From contig CAKSWT010000018.1 of the NCBI GenBank assembly GCA_934512135.1, forward strand, positions 1 through 57,471: a stretch of DNA of 57,471 nucleotides. The letters are read 5' to 3'. The notes beneath the pieces are model-generated. The model saw only the letters and a program-made list of their open reading frames with translations, did no database searches and was not told the origin of the DNA. This document shows positions 48,917 to 57,004 of this stretch, one piece after another. How positions within the stretch are numbered: position 1 is the stretch's first letter; each line of letters starts with the position of its first letter. The position numbers and the translations under genes were made by a program. This stretch comes from an uncultured Oscillospiraceae bacterium. GTDB taxonomy: Bacteria; Bacillota; Clostridia; Oscillospirales; Oscillospiraceae.

Positions 48917-48971
48917 AAAAAATAGTGTGACAAATCGGAAAATTTGTCACACTATTGTCACACTATTTTTT
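48917..48971. repeat. Nested inverted repeat with two alternative pairings
   Basis: Arm AATAGTGTGACAAAT (48921-48935) pairs perfectly with ATTTGTCACACTATT (48942-48956). The overlapping arm AAAAAATAGTGTGAC (48917-48931) pairs perfectly with GTCACACTATTTTTT (48957-48971). The two 15-bp hairpins exclude each other. Only the second ends in a T6 run. Confidence 0.8.
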
Positions 48972-49289
48972 GAAAACGCCTAATGCTAAGTGACATAGTT
49001 TCCTCCATAACACATATTTTATAAGTTATGTAATTTATTTCGGTACAACAAGGTTTGCTTAAAAGTGACGCAAAAAGTTCCTAAATTAAGGTGAAACAAA
49101 GAAAATGGCCATATATTTACAAGAAAAAGTTTCGTCCGTTTTTGACAAGCGGACGAAACCTTGTGTTACCACAACACTATAGATGCAGAATTTAGCTTTT
49201 AATCGCTGATTTTCAGATGACGAAGAGGCTCCTATTGGGTAGAGAAAACCACAGCAATCTCACTGTACTTTTCTCTGAGCTTTGCGTTT
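48972..49289. other. AT-rich gene-free region
   Basis: No gene is supported in these 318 bases. A perfect 10-bp stem (GTTTCGTCCG / CGGACGAAAC, 49129-49159) with an 11-nt loop is present. The base composition is far more AT-rich than the flanking genes, consistent with foreign DNA next to the recombinase remnant. Confidence 0.5.
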
Positions 49290-50160
49290 TTAGTGAACTA
49301 TCGGTTGCTCAATTTCCCTCCCGCCACGCAGGGACACGATAATCTTCTCTGCGGACACGACCTTGACGGTATCCACTAGCTGGCGAATCAAAGATTCGTT
49401 CCACTCGGTAATTTCGGCAGACGCTGTTTCCACAGCAGTAACGGCATTCTGCACACGCTGCATTGCCTGAGCATTTCCCTGGCGCTGCTCTTGAATTAAA
49501 GTTCGTTTTGTTTTTAGTGCTGCCGCTTCATCCATGACCACTTTGAGTTGATCTGTAAAGGCGGATGCATCCTCTGCACGGGCGGCCCCGGCAACCAATT
49601 CCCGTGTTTGGTCATTCAGCTCCGACAGTCTGCGCTCTATATCCACCAGACTCATATTTTCGCCGGAAAATGGTACCAACTCCATTTCCATTGCTTCTGT
49701 AATTTTCTGAATCAGCGCCGGCTTATTGCTCATCGCGGCGTTTAATGCAGTCAGAATTGCTTTTTGGAGGGGCTCCTCATCCAACGTTGGTGAGTTGTGG
49801 CAGTATTTTGTTCCGTAATCCAATCGGCTGACACAGCGCCATACCACCCGCTTCTTACCATTCCTTGACCATGTGCATCGGCGGTATAAGGTCCCACATT
49901 CTCCACAGACAAGCCGCTCCGAAAGCGCATATTTGCTTGCATAGCTGCTTTTTCCGGTAGGCGCGTTTTTCTTTGAGGGACTTCTCGCAGAAGTGCGCCG
50001 AGCGAGCTCTGTTTGAGCTGCCTGGAAAGTACTTCGGTCAACAATTCCCTCGTGATGGTTTTGTATCAAGTACATGGGAAGCTGGCCTGTATTCTTAATT
50101 ACCTTCCGGCTGATACAGTCACTCGTAAATGTCTTTTGGAGCAGTACATCACCACAGTAT
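49290..50160 (-). pseudogene. Large serine recombinase, C-terminal remnant
   Basis: About 290 residues of a large serine recombinase remain: the end of the recombinase domain (YCGDVLLQKTFTSD, IVDRSTFQAAQTELARR), the zinc ribbon (LVCGECGTLYRRCTW ... WRCVSRLDYGTKYC) and the coiled-coil domain ending IVSLRGGREIEQPIVH. The catalytic N-terminal domain with its Ser is missing: homology stops at about 50160, where an Old-Yellow-Enzyme remnant begins on the other strand. Such enzymes integrate phages and transposons; this one cannot be active. Confidence 0.9.
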
Positions 50161-50725
50161 TCCCTATGCCAAAGCCATGAAGGCAGCTGGGGTACAGGCA
50201 AAAATCGAGGTGGTAGGCGGCTTCCATAATCCCGAGCACATGGAGCGCTTTCTGGCAGAGGGAGCCTGTGATCTGATTTCCATGGGACGCTCCTGGATTT
50301 GCGACCCGGAATATGGGAAAAAAATCTTCTCCGGCAACACGGAGGATATCATTCCCTGTGTCCGCTGCAATAAGTGCCATGTGCAGAATGAGACCGGCCC
50401 CTGGCTGAATGTCTGCTCCGTGAACCCCATCCATGGACTTCGGGCCAGAATGAGCCATATGGTGGATCCCTCAGGGCTGAAAAAGCGGGTTGCTGTGGTT
50501 GGCGGCGGTCCCGCAGGCATGATGGCGGCACTGACTGCAGTGAAGCAAGGACATACTGTAGATCTCTACGAAAAGAAGAATCACTTAGGCGGTCAGCTAT
50601 GCCATGCAGAGGCCCTGCGCTATGCAAATTGTGCGCCGGAGTTTAAGCTATTGGGTGACTGCAATATTCCAGCCAATATGCAGGCAGCCATTCGAAGCGG
50701 CTTTGCGGCGGCGTCACTAATCTGA
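50155..50725 (+). pseudogene. Old Yellow Enzyme / 2,4-dienoyl-CoA reductase-like remnant
   Basis: The frame covers the end of an FMN TIM barrel (YAKAMKAAGVQAKIEVVGGF, GACDLISMGRSWICDPEYGK), an iron-sulfur Cys cluster CVRCNKCH with a fourth Cys 14 residues later, and the start of the FAD domain (RVAVVGGGPAGMMAALTA, DLYEKKNHLGGQL). It then jumps to a sequence typical of the true C-terminus (LLGDCNIPANMQAAIRSGFAAASLI would be the last residues). Thus the N-terminal two fifths and an internal stretch of well over 100 residues are deleted, in frame. The intact family, about 650 residues, reduces enoate double bonds. Confidence 0.87.
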
Positions 50726-50760
50726 TTTCCTGCCAAGTGCGGGAGCCTTTTCGAGACGCC

Positions 50761-50794
50761 AAACCGGGTTTTCAGGATTCTGAAAACCCGGTTT
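50761..50794 (+). terminator. Terminator after the OYE remnant
   Basis: Perfect 15-bp stem (AAACCGGGTTTTCAG / CTGAAAACCCGGTTT) with loop GATT and a T4 run. Confidence 0.88.
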
Positions 50795-50970
50795 TGTGCT
50801 GCGTTTACAGGCTCCCGTTTTGCAGGCGGCTCCCAAACCACCGCAAAAACCACGTTCAAGAAGTTCGGAAAAATGTCTGCCTTGATTGGAGCACTGCTCC
50901 ATAGCATCCGTTTTATCCTTGCTTTTTCGTGAAAAACCACATATACTTAAAGCAACAAGGGGGTGTATCT

Positions 50971-51900
50971 ATGGACATTGATACCCTGAACTATTTCATT
51001 AACGTTGCGGAATGTCTAAGCTTTGCACAAGCCGCAAAGCGGCTCTATGTCAGCCAGTCTACCCTAAGCAACCGAATTGCGGCATTGGAAAAGGAACTTG
51101 GCGCGTCTCTGTTTGAGCGGACCACCCGTTCCGTCTCATTGACTTCCGCCGGGGAATACTTTCTCGCCGAAGCAAAGAATATCACCAATCATTTGGGCGA
51201 GGTCACCCTGCACACCCGTGAGCTGGCCGCAGGTTCCCAGGGATCCTTAAAAGTCGGGTATCTGGATTTCTTGTGTTATGACATTGTGGAGCGAACCATC
51301 ATGGACTATCACAAGACGTACCCCGATATCAGAATCGACATTGCCAAGATGAACTACCCCACGCTGCTGAAAAATATGAATGATATGAGCGTTGACATTG
51401 GTCTGCTTGTCCAATCGGTAGACGGACTGCCCCAAGCCCTGCGTGGAACGCCGCTGCTCACCTCCCGGCTGCGCGTTTTGATGCGGAAGGATCATCCCCT
51501 TGCCGCAAAAACCTCCATTAAGCTCAGCGAAATCAAAGACGAACCGCTGTTGATCGTTGAAAAGAAAAGCGCAGAAGTATTAAATGAGATCATTTCCATG
51601 ATCTTTGCGCGGCAAAACATCGTTCCGCATATTGTTCTGGAGTGCTACGGCCCGGAGGAGCTTGCCATCGCTGTTACCAGCGGCATGGGCATTGCAGTCG
51701 TTTCATCGTTTATGACGGCCTCGATTAAAAAGAGTGACTTCCTCTGTACCGTACCGCTCAGCTATATCCTGGATACCACACAGATGTGCTTGGTTACCCA
51801 CCGGGACAACCCCAACCCCTGTATTCTGAGCTTTCTGGAGATGGCGCGAAAAACCACACAGGAGCTTTGCGCGGAGAATCCTTCCTATGCCCGCGCTTAG
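50971..51900 (+). CDS. LysR family regulator
   Basis: A 309-residue LysR protein with winged helix LNYFINVAECLSFAQAAKRLYVSQSTLSNRIAALEKELGASLF-type (split over residues 5-50) and an effector domain (GSLKVGYLDFLCYDIVERTI). ATG at 50971 has AAGGGGGTG upstream. It precedes, in the same direction, the amidohydrolase-transporter operon and is its likely regulator. Coding GC is lower than in the Feo or TRAP genes, hinting at separate origin. Confidence 0.92.
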   Translation: MDIDTLNYFINVAECLSFAQAAKRLYVSQSTLSNRIAALEKELGASLFERTTRSVSLTSAGEYFLAEAKNITNHLGEVTLHTRELAAGSQGSLKVGYLDFLCYDIVERTIMDYHKTYPDIRIDIAKMNYPTLLKNMNDMSVDIGLLVQSVDGLPQALRGTPLLTSRLRVLMRKDHPLAAKTSIKLSEIKDEPLLIVEKKSAEVLNEIISMIFARQNIVPHIVLECYGPEELAIAVTSGMGIAVVSSFMTASIKKSDFLCTVPLSYILDTTQMCLVTHRDNPNPCILSFLEMARKTTQELCAENPSYARA

Positions 51901-52005
51901 TCTGCCAGATTATTTCGATTTCTAGGATAATACCTGATTTCTCTTTGTTTTTTCGTCGTGGATTTGAAAACAATCTTCTTGAGTTTCGTCGAATTTAACA
52001 ATTTT

Positions 52006-52050
52006 GCACCCAGTTTATTTGCAAATTTGCAAATAAACTGAGTGCTTTTT
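52006..52050 (+). terminator. lysR terminator
   Basis: Near-perfect long stem: GCAC...CAGTTTATTTGCAAA / TTTGCAAATAAACTG...GTGC, followed by T5. It isolates the lysR gene from the operon downstream. Confidence 0.87.
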
Positions 52051-52108
52051 CAGCCAACGATACAAAATATGCAGCGATTTACCCTCGCCGAGAATGATTT
52101 TGACCAAA

Positions 52109-52136
52109 TTGACAACGAAATCTGATTTATTATAGA
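52109..52136 (+). promoter_or_regulatory. Promoter of the amidohydrolase-ABC operon
   Basis: TTGACA (52109-52114), 16-bp spacer, TATAGA (52131-52136), 39 bases upstream of the first ATG. The TTTTGACCAAATTGACAA stretch contains two TTGAC copies that may mark a LysR site. Confidence 0.75.
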
Positions 52137-52174
52137 ATGAGATCGAAAACGAATCTGTTCTGGAGTGCAAACAT

Positions 52175-53137
52175 ATGAAAAAAATAGATTTCTTCACACA
52201 TATTTTGACCCCACGCTACCTGGCCGAACTGGACAGCCGGGGAATTCAGCACCACCCCACAACACCTGCACAGATATTGACAGATATCGCATACCGAGTG
52301 GAGGTCATGGATGAATTTGCACCCGGAGATACCAGCGTCGTAACCATGATGGGGCCCGACTTGGAGAGTATGGTGGACGAACCCCTTTCTATAAAGCTCT
52401 CTCAAATTGGCAATGATGAACTCGCCGGTCTCTGCCGGGATTATCCCGAACACTTTATTGCCGCCGCAGGAATGATTCCCGTAGGCAACATAAAAGCTGC
52501 GCAACGGGAATGCCGCCGGGCAATTGAAGAGTTGGGCCTCAAGGGGATTCAACTCAGCAGCAATATTCTGGGGGAATATCTGGATTCTAAACGGCTTTAC
52601 CCGCTGTATGAGATGATGGAGTCATATGACCTGCCCATTTGGATTCACCCCGTCTTTGCACCTGGACCGCTCAATGCGCCCTTCGACATAGAGCTTATGC
52701 TTGGCTGGCCCATGGACACCAGCATGACCATGTTCTATTTGGCAAAGTCCGAGGTCTTTGCGCGGTTTCCAAACCTCAAGTTTGTGACACATCACTGCGG
52801 CGCGTTCATCCCGGCGTTTTATCCCCGGCTTAAGGCGCAATACTTTGATAACCCAGCCTATCTCGTGACCCCGGTTTCCCAGGAGGAGGCTGCGCGACAC
52901 ACAAATCTGAAACGATTTTATGCGGATACCGCCATATATGGTGATTGTACAGATACATTAGAGCTGGGATGCCGATTTTTTGGCGTGGATCACATTCTTT
53001 ACGGCACAGACTTTCCCTCTATGACCCCCGAGGAGCTTCCTCGCACCATTGCCTCTGTGGAGCGCCTCCCCCTATCCCAAGCCGAGAAGGAGCAGATTTT
53101 CTACCGAAATGCTTTAAAGCTGCTTCATCTGGAATAA
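52175..53137 (+). CDS. Amidohydrolase-2 family (ACMSD/decarboxylase-like) protein
   Basis: A 320-residue TIM-barrel protein of the family that includes ACMSD and gamma-resorcylate decarboxylase. Metal-site residues His158 (WIHPVF), His206/207 (VTHHCGAF) and Asp279 (LYGTDFPSM) are present. The N-terminal metal motif, normally Asp-x-His-x-His or Glu-x-His, reads DFFTH: the first ligand position is Phe7 and only His9 remains. The enzyme may hold its metal differently or have changed function. ATG has GGAG upstream. First gene of an operon with an ABC transporter. Confidence 0.87.
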   Translation: MKKIDFFTHILTPRYLAELDSRGIQHHPTTPAQILTDIAYRVEVMDEFAPGDTSVVTMMGPDLESMVDEPLSIKLSQIGNDELAGLCRDYPEHFIAAAGMIPVGNIKAAQRECRRAIEELGLKGIQLSSNILGEYLDSKRLYPLYEMMESYDLPIWIHPVFAPGPLNAPFDIELMLGWPMDTSMTMFYLAKSEVFARFPNLKFVTHHCGAFIPAFYPRLKAQYFDNPAYLVTPVSQEEAARHTNLKRFYADTAIYGDCTDTLELGCRFFGVDHILYGTDFPSMTPEELPRTIASVERLPLSQAEKEQIFYRNALKLLHLE

Positions 53138-53193
53138 CCGTTGTACCACCGCTGCATATGCGGCTGATAAATATTCTAAGGAGGATTTTGAAC

Positions 53194-54348
53194 ATGAAAA
53201 AGAAATTTGCCTGGGTCCTGATTACAGCCCTGATTCTTGGGTTGTGCGCCTGTAGTGCCGGAAATACCGGCAGCTCAGCAGCTGCCAGCGGGGAGACCAC
53301 CCAGACTGTGCCAGAAACGCCGGCTGCGGAATCGACTGCCGCAGATACGGCCTCTGCGGAGCTTTCCGGAAGCGCCACAGAGGAACAGCTCAATGATGTT
53401 GCCGCACGTTTGGAGGCGGGAGAGGAAGTGCTGGTTGGCTATGCAGTCAACACGCTTGCAAACCCTGCGCTAAAGCAGACCATTGACAATGTTCAGGGAT
53501 TCCTGGAGGATATGGGCTGTACTGTGTCCGTGGTGGCCTGCGAGGGCGACACTGCCTTGATGATCAACCATATCGAAAACTTTATTGAAATGCAGGTCGA
53601 TCTGATCATTGTCGCCCCCATTGACCAGGACGCGATGAAGGATTCTCTGCTGAAAGCTGAGGCCGCCGGCATTCCCGTTATATTTAACGGTCAGTACCCG
53701 GCATACGCAGATGAGGTTTCCGGCGGCGGCGCCACGGATTATCCCGAACTGGGCGTCCAAACCGCACAATCCGCACTGGCTTGGATTGACCAGCAGTATC
53801 CCGACGCAGGCGACGGCGAGATTCATGTAGCGATTCTTGGTTTCAACAACACCTACATCTTTAAGCAGACCTACGACAATATGCTTTCGACCATTGAAGC
53901 GGATCCCCGCATCACGGTCAGCTATACTGCCACTGAACATAATTCCATTGACTCCGGCTTCAATGCAGCTGCGGAAGCGATGACGATGGACCCCGAGATT
54001 CGCGTTTTCCTCTGCTACCAGGATAGCCCCGGCATTGGCGTGGCGAACTATCTAATGAGTCAGAGCAGCCTGAATATGGATGAGTTCGGCGTATTCTGCG
54101 GCAGTTATTCCGAAACCTCCGCTGAAATGGTAGACGATTCATTCAATCCTATGCGCAGCATCCTTTATTACGGAATCTATGGAAATGAAAAGGAAACGAT
54201 CATGGGGTATGATATTTTCTTTGCAGCCCGTGAGGTCTTACTCGGTCATCAGAAGCAGTGCTGGCTGATTATGGATATGTGGAGTTACGACTCCTTTGGT
54301 TATGACCTTTTGATTGACCATCCCGAAAATGATAACATTTACAATTAA
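53194..54348 (+). CDS. ABC transporter substrate-binding lipoprotein (periplasmic-binding type 1)
   Basis: A 384-residue lipoprotein with lipobox LCAC near residue 16-19, a Ser/Thr/Ala linker, and a ribose-type binding fold (VDLIIVAPIDQDAMKDSLLKAEAAGIPVIFNGQ is the classical segment, split across residues 131-165). AAGGAGGATT upstream of the ATG. Partner of the ATPase and permease that follow. Despite the sugar-type fold, the flanking decarboxylase-like genes suggest that the ligand may be an aromatic or acidic compound or its glycoside. Confidence 0.92.
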   Translation: MKKKFAWVLITALILGLCACSAGNTGSSAAASGETTQTVPETPAAESTAADTASAELSGSATEEQLNDVAARLEAGEEVLVGYAVNTLANPALKQTIDNVQGFLEDMGCTVSVVACEGDTALMINHIENFIEMQVDLIIVAPIDQDAMKDSLLKAEAAGIPVIFNGQYPAYADEVSGGGATDYPELGVQTAQSALAWIDQQYPDAGDGEIHVAILGFNNTYIFKQTYDNMLSTIEADPRITVSYTATEHNSIDSGFNAAAEAMTMDPEIRVFLCYQDSPGIGVANYLMSQSSLNMDEFGVFCGSYSETSAEMVDDSFNPMRSILYYGIYGNEKETIMGYDIFFAAREVLLGHQKQCWLIMDMWSYDSFGYDLLIDHPENDNIYN

Positions 54349-54423
54349 AAAATGTAGCTAATATCCATGGGTGGCATATCAGGTCCCTTGGTATGCCGCC
54401 CATTAGGCATCGGAGGAAGCAGC

Positions 54424-55929
54424 GTGGAACAAGATATTATTTTAGCCCTCAAAGATATTACAAAAATCTATCCTGGTGTTGTTGCGCTGGACCACGTCTC
54501 TGTGGAATTCAGGCGTGGGGAAATACACGCGCTCTGCGGTGAAAATGGCGCAGGAAAGTCAACACTGATCAAGGTAATTACCGGCGCAATTCAGCCGGAA
54601 CACGGCAAAATCGTGTTGGATGGCACTGCATACAGTGCTATAACTCCAGCTCTGGCACGGGCCAGCGGGATCGAAGCCATTTATCAGGAATACAACCTAG
54701 TAGACACTATGTCTGCGGCAGAAAATATCAGCTTTGGCCAGGGAAATGGGAAATTTGTCAATTACAAGGCCATGAACGAAGCTGCCCGCCAAATTTTTGA
54801 TCGTTTTGGTGTGGATATTGATCCTAAAACTCTAGTTCGAAACTTGACCAGCGCCAAGCGGCAAATCGTTGAAATTGCAAAGGCGGTTTCCAAAAATGCA
54901 AGGCTCTTAATTATGGACGAGCCGACGGCGCCGCTTACCAATGCAGAAATCGAGATATTGATGGATATCATCGCGCACCTCAAGCGGGAGGGCGTTACCA
55001 TTATCTATATTTCCCATCGTCTAGACGAAATTTTCCGAATCGCAGACCGTGTTACCGTATTCCAGGATGGGCAATATGTCACAACAATGGATATCGGGGA
55101 TACGAATCGGGCTCAACTTATCAAATACATGGTGGGCCGGGAGCTTTCGGAGGCTTACCCCTGTCTGCGCAAGAAAACACAATCAAGCGGCGTTCCCGTT
55201 TTGGAGGTTCGCAATTTAACCGGGAACGGGGTCAAAAACATTTCGTTCCAGGTTCAAGCCGGTGAGATTCTTGGAATTGCAGGCCTGGTGGGTGCCGGGC
55301 GCAGCGAGATCATGAAGGTCCTCGTGGGCGCGGAGCAGAAGCAATGGGGAAAGGTCCTGCTCGGTGGAAAAGAAGTGGAGATCAAAAGTCCCGCACAGGC
55401 CCTGGAATACGGAATTGGCCTCGTCCCCGAGGACAGAAAGCGGGAGGGCTGTTTTCTACTGTACGGCGTAAACTGGAATATTGTGATTTCCTGTATACGG
55501 AAGATCTCGCGAGGACTGTTTATTGACCGAAGGCAGGAGAAACGGATTGCGGAGACATATGTCTCCAAGCTCCGGATCAAAACCCCCTCCGGCGGACAAA
55601 AGGTATTGAACCTCTCCGGCGGCAATCAGCAGAAGGTCGTAATCGCCAAAACCCTGGCAGTGGAGCCAACTGTTTTGATTTTTGATGAACCCACCAGAGG
55701 CATTGACGTAGGTGCGAAGCATGAAATCTATGAATTGATGGATCAGCTTTGCGCCGAAGGGAAGGCAATTATCATGATTTCCTCTGATATGGAGGAATTG
55801 CTGGGTATGTCAGATCGGATTACGGTCCTCTACGAAAAACAACTCTCCGGCAATGTTCCAGCGGACCACATGACCCAAGAATATATTTTGGAAATGGCTT
55901 CAGGAAGCCCCCATGGCTCAGATAACTGA
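54424..55929 (+). CDS. Ribose-type ABC transporter ATPase (two ATPase domains)
   Basis: A 501-residue double ATPase of the RbsA/MglA group. First half: Walker A GENGAGKSTLIK, signature LTSAKRQIVEIAK, Walker B LLIMDEPTAPL. Second half: the usual degenerate Walker A GLVGAGRSEIMK, signature LSGGNQQKVVIAK, Walker B LIFDEPTRGIDVG. GTG at 54424 has GGAGGAAG upstream and gives the standard length. No defect visible. Confidence 0.95.
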   Translation: MEQDIILALKDITKIYPGVVALDHVSVEFRRGEIHALCGENGAGKSTLIKVITGAIQPEHGKIVLDGTAYSAITPALARASGIEAIYQEYNLVDTMSAAENISFGQGNGKFVNYKAMNEAARQIFDRFGVDIDPKTLVRNLTSAKRQIVEIAKAVSKNARLLIMDEPTAPLTNAEIEILMDIIAHLKREGVTIIYISHRLDEIFRIADRVTVFQDGQYVTTMDIGDTNRAQLIKYMVGRELSEAYPCLRKKTQSSGVPVLEVRNLTGNGVKNISFQVQAGEILGIAGLVGAGRSEIMKVLVGAEQKQWGKVLLGGKEVEIKSPAQALEYGIGLVPEDRKREGCFLLYGVNWNIVISCIRKISRGLFIDRRQEKRIAETYVSKLRIKTPSGGQKVLNLSGGNQQKVVIAKTLAVEPTVLIFDEPTRGIDVGAKHEIYELMDQLCAEGKAIIMISSDMEELLGMSDRITVLYEKQLSGNVPADHMTQEYILEMASGSPHGSDN

Positions 55930-55948
55930 TGTTAAGGAGCAATGCATT

Positions 55949-56989
55949 ATGAATGACAAAAAGTCTTTTTTTGATAAGGAACGAGCGGTCGATTTCATCA
56001 AGTCTCACATTATGTACCTGATTCTGATCGTCATTATCCTCGTTTTTACAACGCAATCATCGCGATTTCTAACCGCGACCAATCTCAGGAACATCATCAA
56101 TCAATCCTCATACTATATTATCATTGGCGTAGGCGTTGCACTTATTATGCTGTCCGGCGGGATTGACCTATCTGTAGGCTATCAGATGTCTTTGCTGGGT
56201 GTTGTAATGGGTATGCTGATGGCCAATACAACGCTACCACTCGCTGTGATCCTACTAGTCACTGTGATTCTGGGCTGTATGATGAGCTTGCTTAACGGCA
56301 TACTGTTTATCAAGATTGGCGTTTTCCCTTTTGTGATTACGCTGGCAACTCAATATCTGTTCAACGGCCTGTCATACAAGGTTTCAAATTCTCAAACATT
56401 TGTATCGTTCCCGGAGACATTCAAAATTTTTGGCCAAGGAGAGTTAGGACCAATTCCCGTTGCAGTGATTATCATGGTGATTGTTGTGATCATCGGTTCT
56501 ATTCTGCTTAATCGTACCTATACAGGCCGGTATATCTACGCTATGGGCAACAATGTAGAGGCTGTGAAGCTGGCAGGTGCAAATGTCACAAAGCTGAGGC
56601 TGCTTGTCTATGGCCTTGCGGGACTGTTTACCGCCATCGGGACAATCGTATACGTTTCCCGTACCGGTTCAGCCTCCTCGTCCATGGGTCCCGGCACGGA
56701 GTTTACACTGATTGCCAGTGCTCTGCTGGGCGGCATTAAAATGGGCGGCGGCGGCGGAAAAATGTCAAGTATCGTTCTGGGTGTGCTGATTCTGACGATT
56801 ATCCAGAACGGAATGCAGATGATGCAAATGGACCAGTATTCCCAATATATTGTCAAAGGTGTCGTTTTGGTTGCGGCCATTTGGTTTGACGCATCTCAAA
56901 CAAAGCGCGTACTGAAGCAAGCCAAGCAGGTAAAGGGGGAGCCGCCCAAGGATATCGATACACCGGTCGCAGCCCAAAATGATAACTAA
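55949..56989 (+). CDS. Ribose-type ABC transporter permease
   Basis: A 346-residue membrane protein of the RbsC family with about eight to ten segments and family motifs IMLSGGIDLSVG near residue 65 and NRTYTGRYIYAMGNNVEAVKLAGANV-like near residue 195. AAGGAG upstream of the ATG, 19 bases after the ATPase stop. It completes the importer. Confidence 0.94.
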   Translation: MNDKKSFFDKERAVDFIKSHIMYLILIVIILVFTTQSSRFLTATNLRNIINQSSYYIIIGVGVALIMLSGGIDLSVGYQMSLLGVVMGMLMANTTLPLAVILLVTVILGCMMSLLNGILFIKIGVFPFVITLATQYLFNGLSYKVSNSQTFVSFPETFKIFGQGELGPIPVAVIIMVIVVIIGSILLNRTYTGRYIYAMGNNVEAVKLAGANVTKLRLLVYGLAGLFTAIGTIVYVSRTGSASSSMGPGTEFTLIASALLGGIKMGGGGGKMSSIVLGVLILTIIQNGMQMMQMDQYSQYIVKGVVLVAAIWFDASQTKRVLKQAKQVKGEPPKDIDTPVAAQNDN

Positions 56990-57004
56990 TGTGAGGAATG
57001 ACAG

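Noticed and set aside
50888..50900. GGAGCACTGCTCC palindrome upstream of the third lysR gene
   Set aside because: Short, GC-rich and not placed next to a recognisable promoter; could be chance.
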